A DNA stretch of 64,000 bases from Mucispirillum schaedleri ASF457 (GCF_000487995.2 NZ_CP097562.1:927001-991000); one strand, 5' to 3'; shown: positions 36,869 to 49,035, counted from the first letter of the stretch. The notes: generated by a model from the letters alone, not told the origin. Made by a program: numbers and translations.

Positions 36869-36916
36869 TAAATACAATTTTATTCACTTTTATATATAAT
36901 CATTTCTCACTTTTAA

Positions 36917-36944
36917 AACCTGCTTAAAATTAATTAAGCAGGTT
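36917..36944 (+). terminator. Rho-independent terminator after flgH
   Basis: AACCTGCTTAA (36917-36927) pairs with TTAAGCAGGTT (36934-36944), followed by AAATTTATTATA. Confidence 0.8.
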
Positions 36945-37013
36945 AAATTTATTATAATGAACTTACCCAAAAATATTGAACCATATATAGTTATTACAGC
37001 AATTAGCACATTG

Positions 37014-37120
37014 TCATTTTGAGCAAAGCGAAAAATCTAAATTATATATATTGCAGTAATGTATAATCTATTTAAACTATCTATTGTTTTTAGATACTTT
37101 GCTTAAAAGTTCAGTATAAA
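37014..37120. repeat. Palindromic intergenic repeat (family B, copy 3)
   Basis: TCATTTTGAGCAAAGCGAAAAATCTAAA at the left and TTTTTAGATACTTTGC...GTTCAGTATAA at the right form long imperfect inverted arms around an AT-rich centre. Same family as 22790-22907 and 57310-57426. Confidence 0.65.
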
Positions 37121-37134
37121 ACAGAGGCAAGCTA

Positions 37135-37190
37135 AGGACTAGTTTTAGTGAGCGATAGCCAAACTTGTTTTAGCAGAGCGTGGTTTAAAT
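37135..37190 (-). repeat. Structured hairpin repeat (family C, partial 37-kb copy)
   Basis: Read on the minus strand it contains GCTAAAACAAGTTTGGC (37174-37158), a small stem-loop, then the conserved CGCTCACTAAAA string. The equivalent hairpin in the 57-kb copy is GCCGAAACAGGTTTGGC. Confidence 0.5.
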
Positions 37191-37201
37191 AATAAGGGCG
37201 A

Positions 37202-37223
37202 GGGGGAGCAAAAATGCTCCCCC
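37202..37223 (-). terminator. Terminator of the rpoBC operon
   Basis: GGGGGAGCA (37202-37210) pairs with TGCTCCCCC (37215-37223), loop AAAA. It is 17 bases beyond the rpoC stop. Confidence 0.8.
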
Positions 37224-37239
37224 TTATAAGTTTGTTATA

Positions 37240-40200
37240 TTAATTTTCCTGAGTGATAAATTTAAATTTACCATTGATAATGTGTTTAGAGCCTGTTCCA
37301 GCAGGTATTAATTTACCCATAATAACATTTTCTTTTAAGCCGCGAAGTTTGTCTGTTTTACCAGAACATGCCGCATCTGTAAGCACTCTTGTTGTCTCCT
37401 GAAAAGATGCTGCAGAAATAAAGCTTTCTGTATTAAGTGCAGCTTTTGTAATACCTTGAAGTATAGGTCTGCCTTTTGGCGGTTCTTTTCCTTCAGATAA
37501 AAGCTCCTGCTGAACTTTTTTAAATTCGCTTTTATATACTTCTTCGTTTGGCATAAAGTCAGAATCTCCAGCATCTTCAATAATGACTTTTTTAAGCATT
37601 TGACGAACAATTACTTCTATATGTTTATCATTAATGCTAACACCTGATTTTCTATATACTATCTGTATTTCATCTACTAAGTATTTAGCAAGTGCTTCTT
37701 CACCTAATACAGCTAATATATCATGCGGATTAATGTTACCGTCAATTAATGCTTCACCTGCACGAATATAGTCGCCTTCGTGAGCATTGATATAACGCAT
37801 AGTGTTTATGCTGTATACTTTTTTATCCCCAGTATTTTCGTTTTCAATAGTAAGTTTTTTCATACCGCGGACAGCATTTTCTATTTTAACTATACCATCA
37901 ATTTCTGCAATAATTGCAGGGTCTTTTGGTTTCCTTGCTTCAAAAAGCTCAGCAACACGAGGAAGACCAACAGTAATATCTTTAGTTTTTTGTGCTTCTC
38001 GTGGGATTTTCGCAATAATATCACCAGGATATACTTCATCGCCTTCATTATATGAAATAATTGTTCCAGGTGTTAATTCATAACGATAAACAGTTTTATT
38101 ATCCGCATCTTTAATAGATATACGCGGTCTGCGTTTTTCCTTAGAGTTAGCAACAACTACTTTTTGAGAAATATTTGTTGTCTGGTCTACTTCTTCTTTT
38201 AAAGTTTCGCCTTCTGTTAAATCTCCATAGGCAACTGTTCCTGCAAACTCTGTCATAATAACAGATACATGGGGGTCCCAGTCAAACAAGAGCTGACCTT
38301 TTGTTACAGTATCGCCTTCTTCTACACGGATAACACTGCCATATCCAGGAGTATATTTTTCTAATATACGACCGCTTGCGTCTTTAATCATAATAGAGCC
38401 GTTTCTGTTAAGAACAACTATTTCGTTTTTCCTGTTGCGAAGAGTTTTCATACCTTCAAATGCAACAGAACCACCCATTCTTGAGCTCATAGATGATTCT
38501 ATACCACCAGCAGACGCAATACCACCAATATGGAATGTTCTCATTGTAAGCTGTGTTCCAGGCTCACCAATAGACTGAGCTGCAATAGTTCCTGCGGCTT
38601 CACCCATTTCTATCATACGGCGTGTTGCTAAATCTAAACCATAACATTTTTTACATATACCAAATTCACTGTCACATGTAAGTGCTGAGCGAACCATTAC
38701 TTTATCAATACCAGCTTTTTCTATTTTCTCAATAACTTCTTCATCAATAAAAGTATCTGCTTCTACTACTAACTCATCAGTCAATGTGTCAAATAAATCT
38801 TCTAATGTGTATCTGCCGTATATCCTTTCACCAAGTGATTCAACAACTGAAGCACCTTGGAATAACGGACCAACTTCAATACCTTTAATTGTTCCGCAGT
38901 CATCTTCTGAAATAATTAAATCTTGAGCAACATCAACAAGACGGCGGGTAAGATAACCAGAGTTTGCTGTTTTTAATGCAGTATCTGCAAGACCTTTACG
39001 GGCACCGTGAGTTGAAATAAAATACTGGCTCATTGTTAAACCTTCACGGAAGTTAGAGTCAATAGGTGTTTCAATAATCTCACCTGATGGTTTAGCCATC
39101 AGACCACGCATACCAGCAAGCTGAGCAATCTGAGCTTTAGACCCCCTTGCACCAGAGTCACTCATAACATAAAGAGTATTGTAATATTTTTCTCTTTTAT
39201 TTTCTTTTGAAGCATCGCCGCCTAAGTTTTCAATTGTTTTTATAAGTTTATCAGTAATTTTCTCGTTAGTTTTTGACCATACATCAATTATCTGGTTATA
39301 ACGCTCACCCTTAGAAAGTGCCGCTTCTTCTCTGTAATGTCTTTCAATTTCCTGAACTTTACCATAAGCCTCTACAATAAGTTCATTTTTCTCTTTAGGG
39401 ATAATCATATCATCTATACAGATTGAATATCCTGCAATAGTAGAGTATTTAAATCCTAAATCTTTTAAGTTATCAAGGAATGTAACACTATACCAGTTGC
39501 CTAATTTTTTATAAATATAGTCAACAAGTTTTCCTAACTCTTTTTTACCTAAAACTTTATTTACCTGTTCAAAATCAATGCCTTCAGGAACAATACCGTA
39601 AAGAATTACACGACCTGCTGATGTATCATACATTTTACCATCAATTCTTACTTTAATTTCTGCCTGCAGGCTTAATTTGCCATGGTCAATAGCAATAATT
39701 ACTTCTTCTGGAGAAGAATATATTTTACCACTGCCAAATGCATTTTTTAATGGACGAGTTAAATAGTAAATACCTAAAACCATATCCTGTGTAGGAATAG
39801 CAAGCGGCTGCCCGTTAGCAGGCGATAAAATATTGTAAGCAGAAAGCATAAGTGTTCTTGCTTCAAGCTGTGCCTGAAATGATAACGGCACATGGACTGC
39901 CATTTGGTCACCGTCAAAGTCAGCATTAAATGCAGTGCATACAAGTGGGTGAAGCTGTATTGCTTTACCTTCAATTAACTGTGGTTCAAAAGCCTGAATA
40001 CCAAGCCTGTGCAGTGTAGGGGCACGGTTTAATAATACAGGGTGTTCTCTGATTACTTCCTCTAATACATCCCATACTTCCTGTCTGCGTTCTTCTACCA
40101 TTCTTTTTGCTTGTTTTACAGTTGATGCTATGCCTCTTTCTTTTTCAAGTTTATAATATAAAAATGGTTTAAATAATTCTAATGCCATTAATTTTGGCAG

Positions 40201-41295
40201 ACCACACTGGTGCATTTTCAAATGCGGACCTGCAACAATAACTGAACGGCCAGAATAGTCAACCCTTTTACCCAAAAGGTTTTGACGGAAACGACCATTT
40301 TTACCTTTAATCATATCTGATAATGATTTTAATGGGCGTTTATTGCTTGAACGGATTATTCTGCCTCTTCTGCCGTTATCAAAAAGAGCATCTACTGCCT
40401 CTTGAAGCATCCTTTTTTCGTTGCGGATAATAATTTCAGGAGCATTTAACTCCATAAGTTTTTTAAGACGGTTGTTTCTGTTAATAACCCGTCTGTATAA
40501 GTCGTTTAAGTCACTTGTAGCAAATCTGCCGCCATCAAGTGGAACAAGTGGGCGTAATTCTGGCGGTATAACAGGAATAACATCAAGCACCATCCATTCT
40601 GGGCGGTTGTTTGATTTCCTGAATGCTTCCACTACTCTTAATCTTTTAGCAAGTTTTAAGCGTTTCTGCATACTGTTAGTTTCTCTTAATTCGCTTTTAA
40701 GTTCAATTAAAAGTAAATCAAGGTCTACTTTTTTCAGTAAGTCTTTTACAGCTTCTGCTCCGATTTTAGCTACAAAGCCATTTGCACCAAAATCTTCAAC
40801 AGATTTTCTATACTGCTCTTCTGTTAAAATCTGCCTTTCTTTTAAGCCAGATGATTTTGGGTCAGTAACAATGTATGACTCAAAATATACTACCCTTTCA
40901 ATATCTTTAATTGATAAGTCAAGAATAGAGCCTATGCGTGATGGAGTTCCTTTAAAAAACCATATATGGCATACAGGTGATGCTAAATCAATATGACCCA
41001 TACGAACACGGCGGACTTTTGACTGGATAACTTCAACACCACATTTTTCACAGACAATACCTCTGTGTTTCATTCGTTTATATTTACCACATAAACATTC
41101 CCAGTCTTTTACAGGACCAAATATTTTGGCACAAAAAAGACCATCTCTTTCAGGTTTGAAAGTTCTGTAGTTAATTGTTTCAGGTTTAGTTACTTCCCCT
41201 GATGACCAGCTTAATATTTTCTCAGGAGATGCAATTTTTATGCGTATAGCATCAAAAAACACTGAACTCTTATTCTCTCTAATACTTTTTTTCAT
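37240..41295 (-). CDS. rpoC: RNA polymerase subunit beta'
   Basis: The 1351-residue largest RNA polymerase subunit. The N-terminal zinc site is [19 protein letters not shown]. The active-site Mg loop is [12 protein letters not shown], and the bridge/trigger-loop region includes [26 protein letters not shown]. The second zinc site is [13 protein letters not shown], and [16 protein letters not shown] follows. The N-terminal [31 protein letters not shown] is standard. Length fits the Gram-negative short-insert type. Confidence 0.98.
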   Translation of the reverse strand: MKKSIRENKSSVFFDAIRIKIASPEKILSWSSGEVTKPETINYRTFKPERDGLFCAKIFGPVKDWECLCGKYKRMKHRGIVCEKCGVEVIQSKVRRVRMGHIDLASPVCHIWFFKGTPSRIGSILDLSIKDIERVVYFESYIVTDPKSSGLKERQILTEEQYRKSVEDFGANGFVAKIGAEAVKDLLKKVDLDLLLIELKSELRETNSMQKRLKLAKRLRVVEAFRKSNNRPEWMVLDVIPVIPPELRPLVPLDGGRFATSDLNDLYRRVINRNNRLKKLMELNAPEIIIRNEKRMLQEAVDALFDNGRRGRIIRSSNKRPLKSLSDMIKGKNGRFRQNLLGKRVDYSGRSVIVAGPHLKMHQCGLPKLMALELFKPFLYYKLEKERGIASTVKQAKRMVEERRQEVWDVLEEVIREHPVLLNRAPTLHRLGIQAFEPQLIEGKAIQLHPLVCTAFNADFDGDQMAVHVPLSFQAQLEARTLMLSAYNILSPANGQPLAIPTQDMVLGIYYLTRPLKNAFGSGKIYSSPEEVIIAIDHGKLSLQAEIKVRIDGKMYDTSAGRVILYGIVPEGIDFEQVNKVLGKKELGKLVDYIYKKLGNWYSVTFLDNLKDLGFKYSTIAGYSICIDDMIIPKEKNELIVEAYGKVQEIERHYREEAALSKGERYNQIIDVWSKTNEKITDKLIKTIENLGGDASKENKREKYYNTLYVMSDSGARGSKAQIAQLAGMRGLMAKPSGEIIETPIDSNFREGLTMSQYFISTHGARKGLADTALKTANSGYLTRRLVDVAQDLIISEDDCGTIKGIEVGPLFQGASVVESLGERIYGRYTLEDLFDTLTDELVVEADTFIDEEVIEKIEKAGIDKVMVRSALTCDSEFGICKKCYGLDLATRRMIEMGEAAGTIAAQSIGEPGTQLTMRTFHIGGIASAGGIESSMSSRMGGSVAFEGMKTLRNRKNEIVVLNRNGSIMIKDASGRILEKYTPGYGSVIRVEEGDTVTKGQLLFDWDPHVSVIMTEFAGTVAYGDLTEGETLKEEVDQTTNISQKVVVANSKEKRRPRISIKDADNKTVYRYELTPGTIISYNEGDEVYPGDIIAKIPREAQKTKDITVGLPRVAELFEARKPKDPAIIAEIDGIVKIENAVRGMKKLTIENENTGDKKVYSINTMRYINAHEGDYIRAGEALIDGNINPHDILAVLGEEALAKYLVDEIQIVYRKSGVSINDKHIEVIVRQMLKKVIIEDAGDSDFMPNEEVYKSEFKKVQQELLSEGKEPPKGRPILQGITKAALNTESFISAASFQETTRVLTDAACSGKTDKLRGLKENVIMGKLIPAGTGSKHIINGKFKFITQEN

Positions 41296-41381
41296 AATAT
41301 TAAATTTACCTCATTAACTGAAGTTTACAAGCATTTGCAAAAACTCGCTGCACAGCTTATCGCTATGCAGGATATTCTAAT

Positions 41382-44300
41382 CTATTCACCTTTGTCGTCT
41401 AAAGGTTCATTGTCATAATCGTCATCATCTGCCTCTATATCAAGACTGATGTTTCTAACAACATCATCACTGCTTGGCACATCATCATCTCTTATACCAG
41501 CACTGATATTATTAAGCTGTTCGTTTGTAATAAGCTCATCGCCTGTAAGCAGCTCAATATCAAGCACAAGCCCCTGCAGCTCTTTAATAAGGACATTAAA
41601 GGACTCTGGCATATTTGGAGTAAAACTGAAGTCGCCATTTACAATAGATTCATAAACTGCTGTTCTTCCTTCCACATCATCTGATTTAACAGTAAGCATT
41701 TCCTGTAATATATTTGCAGCACCATAAGCTTCTAATGCCCAAACCTCCATTTCTCCAAGTCTTTGACCGCCAAACTGAGCTTTACCACCAAGTGGCTGCT
41801 GAGTAACAAGAGAGTATGGACCAGTAGAACGAGCATGGATTTTTGTATCTACTAAGTGGTGCAGTTTTAACATATACATTACACCAACAGTAACTTCCTG
41901 GTCAAACCTTTCACCAGTTCTGCCGTCATATAAAACTGTCTGACCGTCGCTTTGAAAGCCTGCTTCTGTAAGCATCTTTTTAATGTCTGCTTCTTTTGCA
42001 CCATTAAATACTTCTGTTGCAACATGTTTTCCAAGTTTTTTAGCAGCCCAGCCTAAATGTGTTTCAAGAATCTGCCCAATATTCATACGAGAAGGCACTG
42101 AAAGTGGATTTAACACTATTTCTACTGGTGTGCCGTCTGGTAAGTATGGCATATCTTCTTCTGGTAATATACGGGAAACAATACCTTTATTACCGTGGCG
42201 GCCTGCCATTTTATCACCAACAGATAAACGCCTGCGAATAGCAATATATACTCTGACTGATTTTAATACACCAGCAGATAATTCATCGCCTTTTTCTATT
42301 TTTCTGCGTTTATCCTGAAATTTCTCTTCAGCATTTTTTTTGCCTTGTATACATACAGAATCTGCTGCAGCATATTCAGCATCAAATTCTGCTTTTCCTT
42401 CAATATCAAATTTTGCCATTTCCCTTGCTGTTATTGGAGCAAGGTTTTCTTCAGTTAATACTGTGCCTGCACTTAAACCTGCACAGTCTGATTTTAATGT
42501 TTTGCCTATAAGCAGAGAAATAACTCTGTCTTTTCTAGCATTTTCAATAGCAGAAACTTCTCTTGTATATGCAGCAGCAATACGCTCTGCTTCATGCTGC
42601 TCTATTAATTCAGTTCTGTGGTCTTTGTTAATATCACGGCGAGTCATAACCTGAACATCTAATATAGTTCCTGATATACCAGGCGGCACTCTTAGTGATG
42701 CGTCTTTTACATCACCTGCTTTTTCTCCAAAAATTGCACGGAGAAGTTTTTCTTCAGGAGTTGCCTGAGTTTCGCCTTTTGGTGTTACCTTGCCAACAAG
42801 AATATCGCCTTCTGATACTTTTGCACCAATTCTGATAATACCACTTTCATCTAAATTTCTTAATGCTTCTTCAGAAATATTTGGTATATCTCTTGTGATT
42901 TCTTCTGCACCAAGTTTTGTATCTCTTGCATCTATTTCAAATACTTCTATGTGTATAGATGTGAAAGCATCTTCTTTAACAAGTTTTTCTGATACTAATA
43001 TAGAGTCTTCGTAGTTATAACCCATCCAAGGCATAAATGCTACAACAATATTTCTTCCAAGTGCCAGCTCACCCCTGTCAGTAGAAGCACCATCTGCAAG
43101 TGTATCTCCCATTTTAACTTTCTGACCAAGAACAACACCCGCATTATAGTTAATACATGTATCCTGATTTGAACGGCGGTATTTAACTAAATCATGAACA
43201 TCTATACCAAAAGAACCATCTTCATTAACATAGCGGACAATAATTGTATCTGCATCTACATAATCAACAACACCATCATGGAGAGATATTAATGCAGAGC
43301 CTGAATCCACCGCAACTTTTCTTTCTAAACCTGTTCCAACAATTGGAGCATCAGTTCTAATTAACGGCACTGCCTGACGCTGCATGTTTGAGCCCATTAA
43401 TGCACGGTTCGCATCATCATGTTCTAAAAAAGGAATAAGAGCTGTTGATACTGAAACAATCTGCATTGGAGCAACATCCATTAACTGCACCTGCTCTTTT
43501 GGAGCATTTAAATTTTCACCTACATAACGGCATGCTACATCGTCTGTTAAAAAATAACCATTTTCATCAAGCGGTGAATTTGCCTGTGCAATATAATAAT
43601 CTTCTTCCTGCAAAGCATACATATATACTACTTCATCTGTTACTCTGCCATTTTCAACTTTTCTATATGGTGTTTCAATAAATCCAAATTCATTGATTTT
43701 AGCATAAGTAGTAAGAGAAGTAATCAGACCAATATTTGGACCCTCTGGGGTTTCAATAGGGCATATTCTTCCGTAGTGAGAAGTGTGAACATCTCGCACT
43801 TCAAAACCAGCTCTGTCCCTGTTTAAGCCACCGGGACCTAATGCAGAAAGACGGCGTTTATGTGTAATCTCAGATAATGGGTTATTTTGGTCCATAAACT
43901 GAGAAAGCTGATAACTGCCAAAAAACTCTTTAATTGATGCTGATAATGGTTTCGCATTTAATAAATCCTGTGGAGTAGAGTCTTCTAAATCCTGAATACT
44001 CATACGCTCTTTAACAGTTTTTTCCATTCTTGCAAGACCTATGCGTATGTGATTTTGCAGCTGTTCGCCAGCAGCTCTTACACGCCTGTGCCCCAAGTGG
44101 TCAATGTCATCTATATGCTCAACACCAAGACGAATGTTATTAAGCACTCTTACAGTTTCAACAATATCTTCTTTTGAAAGAATTACTTTATCAAGAGCAA
44201 CAATATCTTCTGAAATTTTAAGCCTTTTATTAATTTTTAAACGACCAACACGAGATAAATCATAACGCTTAGGATTAAAGAAAAGGTTATTAAACTGCAC

Positions 44301-45467
44301 TGCTGCTGTATCATCTGTTGCAGGCTCACCTGGACGAAGTTTTTTATAAATTTCTATTAAAGCTTCTTCCTTAGTTTTTATTTTATCAATAGCCATAATG
44401 TCTCTGATAGCTGCATCAGATGTCTGTCTGTTGATAAAAAGTATAGAAAATTCTTTTATTCCAAGCCCTGTAATCTGCTCTAAAAGTTCTTCTGATACTG
44501 CTGTATTAGATTCTGCAATAATTTCACCATTAGCATCATCAATAATATCTTCTGCTAAATATGTATCTATTAAATCTTTTGGTTCAACTTCATATTTTGT
44601 AAGACCTGATTTAATAACTTTTTTGAAAGCACCTTTTGTGATAGATACATTTGGTTTAACAATGTATTCACCTGTTGCAGGGTCTTTAATACCCAAAGTA
44701 AGTTTTTGGTCAGTTATTACATGGTCTTTATTAAATTGTCTAATAAATTTACCATCTTCAATAGTTATTTTATCTTTTTGGTAATATGTATCTAATATAT
44801 CCTGATTAGTTAAGCCTAATGCTTTTAATAAAACTGTTACAGGGATTTTTTTCTTTTTATCAATACGCACATACATTACATTCTTAGAATCAAATTCAAA
44901 ATCAAGCCAAGAACCTCTGTATGGAATTATTCTAGCACTGTATAAGTGTTTTTCAGAAACACTTTTGCCGGCAGTTAAATCTTCAAAAAATATACCAGGA
45001 GACCTGTGCAGCTGGCTGACAATTACTCTTTCAACACCATTTATTACAAAAGTCCCCCTGTCAGTCATAAGTGGAATATCACAAAGATATACATCACTTT
45101 CAGTTGCTGATAAAGTTACTCTTTCTCCTGTTTCTTCATTAACATCATGAGTAGAAAGACGAACTTTCACTTTTAATGGTGCAGCATAGTTTGTATTTCT
45201 ATCAATAGACTCCCGTGGAGTATATTTAGCTTTCTCAATAGTATAACTAACATATTCAAGCACAGAAGTATCATTAAAATCTGTTATGGGAAATATTTCA
45301 CGGAAAACTTCTTCAAGTCCTTGAAACTTGCGTTTATCAACAGGTATATCCTGTTGAAGAAACTCAGCATAAGATTGTTTTTGAACCCCAATAAGGTCTG
45401 GTATATCAATTACTTTCTTAATTTTAGAAAAATTGATACGCTCTATTGTTTTTTTTGTATTAAGCAT
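41382..45467 (-). CDS. rpoB: RNA polymerase subunit beta
   Basis: The 1361-residue beta subunit. Rifampicin-region motifs are present: [45 protein letters not shown]. Other landmarks are [33 protein letters not shown] and the C-terminal [19 protein letters not shown]. The Asp/Ser residues of the rifampicin pocket ([20 protein letters not shown]) look wild-type, so sensitivity is expected. The ATG at 45467 is preceded by GGTGGTGAG. A frame further upstream to 45506 includes part of the intergenic hairpin and is not used. Confidence 0.98.
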   Translation of the reverse strand: MLNTKKTIERINFSKIKKVIDIPDLIGVQKQSYAEFLQQDIPVDKRKFQGLEEVFREIFPITDFNDTSVLEYVSYTIEKAKYTPRESIDRNTNYAAPLKVKVRLSTHDVNEETGERVTLSATESDVYLCDIPLMTDRGTFVINGVERVIVSQLHRSPGIFFEDLTAGKSVSEKHLYSARIIPYRGSWLDFEFDSKNVMYVRIDKKKKIPVTVLLKALGLTNQDILDTYYQKDKITIEDGKFIRQFNKDHVITDQKLTLGIKDPATGEYIVKPNVSITKGAFKKVIKSGLTKYEVEPKDLIDTYLAEDIIDDANGEIIAESNTAVSEELLEQITGLGIKEFSILFINRQTSDAAIRDIMAIDKIKTKEEALIEIYKKLRPGEPATDDTAAVQFNNLFFNPKRYDLSRVGRLKINKRLKISEDIVALDKVILSKEDIVETVRVLNNIRLGVEHIDDIDHLGHRRVRAAGEQLQNHIRIGLARMEKTVKERMSIQDLEDSTPQDLLNAKPLSASIKEFFGSYQLSQFMDQNNPLSEITHKRRLSALGPGGLNRDRAGFEVRDVHTSHYGRICPIETPEGPNIGLITSLTTYAKINEFGFIETPYRKVENGRVTDEVVYMYALQEEDYYIAQANSPLDENGYFLTDDVACRYVGENLNAPKEQVQLMDVAPMQIVSVSTALIPFLEHDDANRALMGSNMQRQAVPLIRTDAPIVGTGLERKVAVDSGSALISLHDGVVDYVDADTIIVRYVNEDGSFGIDVHDLVKYRRSNQDTCINYNAGVVLGQKVKMGDTLADGASTDRGELALGRNIVVAFMPWMGYNYEDSILVSEKLVKEDAFTSIHIEVFEIDARDTKLGAEEITRDIPNISEEALRNLDESGIIRIGAKVSEGDILVGKVTPKGETQATPEEKLLRAIFGEKAGDVKDASLRVPPGISGTILDVQVMTRRDINKDHRTELIEQHEAERIAAAYTREVSAIENARKDRVISLLIGKTLKSDCAGLSAGTVLTEENLAPITAREMAKFDIEGKAEFDAEYAAADSVCIQGKKNAEEKFQDKRRKIEKGDELSAGVLKSVRVYIAIRRRLSVGDKMAGRHGNKGIVSRILPEEDMPYLPDGTPVEIVLNPLSVPSRMNIGQILETHLGWAAKKLGKHVATEVFNGAKEADIKKMLTEAGFQSDGQTVLYDGRTGERFDQEVTVGVMYMLKLHHLVDTKIHARSTGPYSLVTQQPLGGKAQFGGQRLGEMEVWALEAYGAANILQEMLTVKSDDVEGRTAVYESIVNGDFSFTPNMPESFNVLIKELQGLVLDIELLTGDELITNEQLNNISAGIRDDDVPSSDDVVRNISLDIEADDDDYDNEPLDDKGE

Positions 45468-45509
45468 CCTTTTCTCACCACCAATGGTTCGTGATTTTTT
45501 GAGCAAAAC

Positions 45510-45538
45510 AGGGGGAAGCCCATGCAGAGCGACCCCCT
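45510..45538 (-). promoter_or_regulatory. Attenuator-like hairpin between rplL and rpoB
   Basis: On the minus strand AGGGGG (45538-45533) pairs with CCCCCT (45515-45510), followed by GTTTTGC. The stem encloses 17 bases with a GC-rich centre. A partial terminator between rplL and rpoB is known in E. coli and lowers polymerase relative to ribosomal-protein synthesis. The function here is inferred from position. Confidence 0.5.
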
Positions 45539-45596
45539 CTCAATATTTTAGCACATAAAGTGTTTTATTTACAATAAGTTAGAGTTCTAAAGTTAA

Positions 45597-45977
45597 TTAT
45601 TTAACTTCAGCTGTGCCGCCTGCTTCTGTAATTTTTTTAGCGATTTCTTCAGCTTCAGCTTTAGCAATGCCTTCTTTAACTGGTTTTGGTGCTTCATCAA
45701 CTAATGCTTTAGCTTCTTTTAAGCCTAAGCCAGTGATTTCACGAACTACTTTAATAACTTGTACTTTTTGAGCACCACCGCTGGTTAAAATAACATCAAA
45801 TTCAGTTTTTTCAGCTGCTTCTGGAGCTGCTGCACCTGCTGCTGGAACTGCTGCTACTGCTACTGGTGCAGCTGCAGAAACACCAAACACTTCTTCTAAT
45901 TCTTTTACAAAGTCTGCAAGTTCAATTACAGACATATTTTTTAAAAATTCTAAAACTTGATCTTTAGTTACAGCCAT
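45597..45977 (-). CDS. rplL: 50S ribosomal protein L7/L12
   Basis: The 126-residue stalk protein that recruits translation factors. The N-terminal dimer helix is [26 protein letters not shown], the hinge is Ala/Pro/Val-rich ([24 protein letters not shown]), and the C-terminal domain contains [40 protein letters not shown]. Length and domain order are normal. The GAGGCTC just before the ATG is the ribosome-binding site. Confidence 0.98.
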   Translation of the reverse strand: MAVTKDQVLEFLKNMSVIELADFVKELEEVFGVSAAAPVAVAAVPAAGAAAPEAAEKTEFDVILTSGGAQKVQVIKVVREITGLGLKEAKALVDEAPKPVKEGIAKAEAEEIAKKITEAGGTAEVK

Positions 45978-45995
45978 TTTGAGCCTCCAATTTTA

Positions 45996-46535
45996 CTACT
46001 GTTCATTTTCTTTTTTAGTTTTTAATGCATTAAGCACATTTACGAGACCGCGTGGAATATTCGCAAGCACGGACACGAAATTCGTAATCGGCGCGTTCAT
46101 GCTGCCGAGAGCTTTCGCCAAAAGTTCTTCTCTGGATGGCAAATCAGCAAGTTTTTCAATGCCGCTCTGGTCAAGTGCCATACCATCAAAATAACCACCT
46201 TTGATAGCGAAAAATTTAGACATTGCAGCATCTTTAGCATATTTTTTAGCTAATTTGGCAGCCGCAGCAAAGTCTTCTTTAACTACTACAAGTGCAGTGG
46301 GCTCTACAAGAGTGTAGTCAATCTCAGTAATATTATCAGCGTTTAACGCTTTTTTGAGAAGTGTGTTTTTAATAACACGATAGTCATTACCAGCTTCTTT
46401 AAAGCTTCTGCGGATTTCATCCATTTGGTCAAATGTAAGACCTTTGTAATTAGTAATAATTACACCAGCAGACTCTTTTATCTCAGCTGTAATACTGTTT
46501 ACAAGTTCTATTTTCTGCTCTTTACGCATTTTCAA
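45996..46535 (-). CDS. rplJ: 50S ribosomal protein L10
   Basis: The ~180-residue stalk base protein, which binds 23S rRNA and L7/L12 dimers. Features are KIELVNSITAEIKESAGVIITNYKGLTFDQMDEIRR, RVIKNTLLKKAL and the C-terminal helix that holds L12. The 5' end is uncertain. GAGGTGATT lies 7-8 bases before a TTG at 46535, and 14 bases before an ATG at 46529; a GTG at 46544 also keeps frame. I take TTG because of spacing. A leader RNA structure precedes it. Confidence 0.93.
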   Translation of the reverse strand: MKMRKEQKIELVNSITAEIKESAGVIITNYKGLTFDQMDEIRRSFKEAGNDYRVIKNTLLKKALNADNITEIDYTLVEPTALVVVKEDFAAAAKLAKKYAKDAAMSKFFAIKGGYFDGMALDQSGIEKLADLPSREELLAKALGSMNAPITNFVSVLANIPRGLVNVLNALKTKKENEQ

Positions 46536-46560
46536 GGTAATCACCTCATAAATTACAGAG

Positions 46561-46640
46561 CCGGTTGAATATATAAAGATAAGTTTCCACAGGACTTATA
46601 CTGCACACTGAAGGCAGACCCTGTTTCTTCAACCCGCTTT
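46561..46640 (-). ncRNA. Candidate L10 leader (ribosomal-protein autoregulatory RNA)
   Basis: Between rplA and rplJ the minus-strand RNA can form nested stems: GGGTTGAA (46635-46628) with TTCAACC (46569-46563), inside it ACAGG (46624-46620) with CCTGT (46593-46589), and inside that a CTGC/GCAG hairpin. Position, length and nested layout match the known L10(L12) binding leaders that repress rplJL. Sequence identity to the family consensus was not tested. Confidence 0.6.
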
Positions 46641-46692
46641 TTTTCATTGTAATAAATCAATAATAAATTAATTAACCTTATAAAAAGTTAAT

Positions 46693-47382
46693 TTAGAAAT
46701 TTTTAGGGTCTACTTTAACACCAGGACCCATAGTTGTTGAAATATTAATGCCTCTTAAATAAATACCTTTGCTTGATGCAGGTTTAACTTTTACAAGTGC
46801 ATCAACAAGAGTTTTCATATTTTCAACAAGTTTGCTAGTTTCAAAGTTTTTTCTACCGATAGGTGCATGAACAATACCTGCTTTATCAACTCTAAATTCC
46901 ACCATACCAGCTTTCAATTCTTTAACTGCTTTTGCTACATCATTTGTAACTGTGCCTACTTTTGGGTTAGGCATAAGCCCGCGTGGTCCCAGCACTTTAC
47001 CAAGTTTGCCCACCTTAGCCATCATGTCTGGAGTTGCCACAACTTTATCAAAATCCATATAGCCACCCTCAACCTTAGTGACTAATTCATCTCCGCCAAC
47101 AATGTCAGCGCCAGCTGCTTCAGCTTCCTTAGCCTTGTCGCCTTTTGCAAATACTGCAATACGAACAGTTTTGCCTGTTCCGTTAGGAAGAACTACAGCA
47201 CCCCTAACCATTTGGTCAGAGTGTCGTGGGTCTACACCTAATTTAACTGCAGCATCAACGCTTTCGTCGAACTTGGCAAAGGCTGCCTTTTGTGACAGTG
47301 CAATAGCTTCTTCTAAATCATATAATTTAGTGCGGTCTATTAAACCAAAAGCTGCTGCGAACTTTTTACCTTTTCTGGACAT
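46693..47382 (-). CDS. rplA: 50S ribosomal protein L1
   Basis: The 229-residue L1 stalk protein, which also represses its own operon. Conserved motifs are [64 protein letters not shown] and [13 protein letters not shown]. Normal length. Located between rplK and rplJ in the standard order. Confidence 0.97.
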   Translation of the reverse strand: MSRKGKKFAAAFGLIDRTKLYDLEEAIALSQKAAFAKFDESVDAAVKLGVDPRHSDQMVRGAVVLPNGTGKTVRIAVFAKGDKAKEAEAAGADIVGGDELVTKVEGGYMDFDKVVATPDMMAKVGKLGKVLGPRGLMPNPKVGTVTNDVAKAVKELKAGMVEFRVDKAGIVHAPIGRKNFETSKLVENMKTLVDALVKVKPASSKGIYLRGINISTTMGPGVKVDPKNF

Positions 47383-47411
47383 TTCCGTGCTCCTCTTGCC
47401 AGTTTTCTACA

Positions 47412-47837
47412 TTAGCCTTCAATCTCATAACCCATACTTTTAGCTGAGCCAGCTATAATTTTTATAGCTTGGTCCATATCTTTTGTATTGAGATCAGGCA
47501 TTTTAATTTCTGCAACGCGTTTTAAACTCTCACGAGATATAACGCCAAGTTTTGCTTTACCAACATTACTAGAACCTTTTTGAACTTTCATTTCTTTTTT
47601 GATAAGTTCAGTTGCAGGTGGCATTTTAGTAATAAATGTAAAGCTGCGGTCTTCATATACTGTAATAATTACAGGAACAGAAGAATCACCTAAATTTTGA
47701 GTCTGTGCATTAAATGCTTTACAGAACTCCATAATATTTACACCACGCTGACCAAGTGCTGGTCCAACTGGTGGTGAAGGATTTGCTTTACCAGCAGCAA
47801 TCAGCAGTTTAATCTGCCCTAATACCTTCTTTGCCAT
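47412..47837 (-). CDS. rplK: 50S ribosomal protein L11
   Basis: The 141-residue L11 of the GTPase-associated centre. It begins [41 protein letters not shown], with the proline-rich stretch that moves during factor binding. The rRNA-binding C-terminal domain follows ([29 protein letters not shown]). Complete and standard. Confidence 0.97.
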   Translation of the reverse strand: MAKKVLGQIKLLIAAGKANPSPPVGPALGQRGVNIMEFCKAFNAQTQNLGDSSVPVIITVYEDRSFTFITKMPPATELIKKEMKVQKGSSNVGKAKLGVISRESLKRVAEIKMPDLNTKDMDQAIKIIAGSAKSMGYEIEG

Positions 47838-47891
47838 TTGGCACCTCTAAAAATTATCGTCTTAAAGACTAATTTAATTTAAAACATCAGG

Positions 47892-48419
47892 TTACTTATC
47901 TTTGCGTTTAACCTGTAAGTAATCAAGCTCAATAGGTGTTTGACGACCAAAAATGCTAACTATAACACGAACTTTCTCTTTTTCTGGTATAACTTCGTCA
48001 ACAACACCGTCAAAACCTTGAAATGGCCCATCTATAACTTCTACCACATCATTTTTAATATATGTTGATGCAATACGCGGTGCCTCTGATTTTGCAAGTG
48101 CAAGCATTGCATTAACATCATTTTCTGATATAGGCACAGGGTCAACACCACCAACAAAGCCTGTAACTTTTGGCAGACTTTTTACAACATGCCATAAATT
48201 TTTATTCATTTCCATATTCACTAATATATAGCCAGGAAATGTTTTTTTCTTACTAACTTTGCGTTTACCGTTTTTAAGTTCTACAACATCTTCTGTAGGG
48301 ATTAAAACTTCGCCTATTTCTTCTTCTAACCCTTGAGTCTGCACTTTATTTTCTAAAAGAGTTTTAACATGCTTCTCAAAGCCAGAATATGTGTGAACTA
48401 CATACCATTGTTTTGCCAT
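47892..48419 (-). CDS. nusG: Transcription termination/antitermination protein NusG
   Basis: A 175-residue NusG. The NGN domain begins KQWYVVHTYSGFEKHVKTLLENKV and carries the RNA-polymerase-contacting IPTEDVVELKNGKRK and FPGYILVNMEMN. The KOW domain is EVIDGPFQGFDGVVDEVIPEKEKVRVIVSIFGRQTPIELDYLQV. No large insertion. It follows secE by 4 bp. Confidence 0.97.
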   Translation of the reverse strand: MAKQWYVVHTYSGFEKHVKTLLENKVQTQGLEEEIGEVLIPTEDVVELKNGKRKVSKKKTFPGYILVNMEMNKNLWHVVKSLPKVTGFVGGVDPVPISENDVNAMLALAKSEAPRIASTYIKNDVVEVIDGPFQGFDGVVDEVIPEKEKVRVIVSIFGRQTPIELDYLQVKRKDK

Positions 48420-48423
48420 AGAA

Positions 48424-48612
48424 TTAACCTATTATCTGCCCAGCAAGTCTTGACACTATCGCATCAACAACTCCCAAATAAGCAGTAATCAAGCCTACTA
48501 CAACTACAACAACTATAGATGTGGATATAGTTGTTTCTCTTGCAGGCCAGTTAACTTTTTTAAGCTCATCCCTGACCTGATTGTAAAATGATACTGGATT
48601 AAAACTTTTCAC
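48424..48612 (-). CDS. secE: Preprotein translocase subunit SecE
   Basis: A 62-residue minimal SecE with one membrane span (SIVVVVVVGLITAYLGVVDAI). Before the span is the amphipathic helix with the family motif YNQVRDELKKVNWPARETT. The start is a GTG at 48612; GAGAGG lies six bases before it and no ATG fits. The short single-span form is common outside enterobacteria. Confidence 0.95.
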   Translation of the reverse strand: MKSFNPVSFYNQVRDELKKVNWPARETTISTSIVVVVVVGLITAYLGVVDAIVSRLAGQIIG

Positions 48613-48634
48613 AATAAGCCTCTCTTAAAGCTGA

Positions 48635-48710
48635 TGGCAGACCAAGAGGGATTTGAACCCCCAACCCCCGGTTTTGGAGACCGGTGCTCTGCCAATTGAG
48701 CTATTGGTCT
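48635..48710 (-). tRNA. trnW: tRNA-Trp (CCA)
   Basis: A 76-base cloverleaf. The acceptor AGACCAA pairs with TTGGTCT, the anticodon loop is CTCCAAA with anticodon CCA, the T arm contains GGTTCAAAT, and CCA is encoded at the 3' end (48637-48635). Between secE and rpmG. Confidence 0.96.
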
Positions 48711-48885
48711 ATATCATCTAAAGCTTCCTGCCACCAATATGGCAGCTAAAGCATATTTATATCTTTAGCTTTTGCAAAAGATACTCGGGCATAAATACTG
48801 TATTTCTAATATCAGACTTATACCATTATTCCACAATGGGAATCTTAATGTGGTAACACCACTAAAAACTTAAATCAATTATCTG

Positions 48886-49035
48886 CTATTTAGTTTCTTT
48901 ATGCAGAGTGTGTTTTTTGTCAAACTTGCAGTATTTTTTGATTTCAAGTTTGCCAGTCATAGTTTTCTTGTTTTTAGTAGTAGTGTAATTACGACGCTTA
49001 CATTCGCTGCAAGCAAGAATGACAATTTCTCTCAT
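48886..49035 (-). CDS. rpmG: 50S ribosomal protein L33
   Basis: A 49-residue L33 ([19 protein letters not shown], then [19 protein letters not shown]). CSEC and a lone later Cys remain; the second pair of zinc cysteines is incomplete, suggesting a partly zinc-free form. The ATG at 49035 has GAAGG upstream. An earlier frame to 49068 adds only [11 protein letters not shown] and no conserved sequence. Between tRNA-Trp and the tRNA cluster, as in many bacteria. Confidence 0.95.
   Translation of the reverse strand: MREIVILACSECKRRNYTTTKNKKTMTGKLEIKKYCKFDKKHTLHKETK

Noticed and set aside
40421-40996. 191-residue plus-strand ORF opposite rpoC
   Set aside because: Antisense shadow of a highly conserved gene; Ser/Leu-rich composition typical of such readings.
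48727-48745. CTGCCA/TGGCAG hairpin before tRNA-Trp as a T-box
   Set aside because: It is upstream of a tRNA gene, lacks the T-box signature sequence and has no downstream amino-acid gene under its control.
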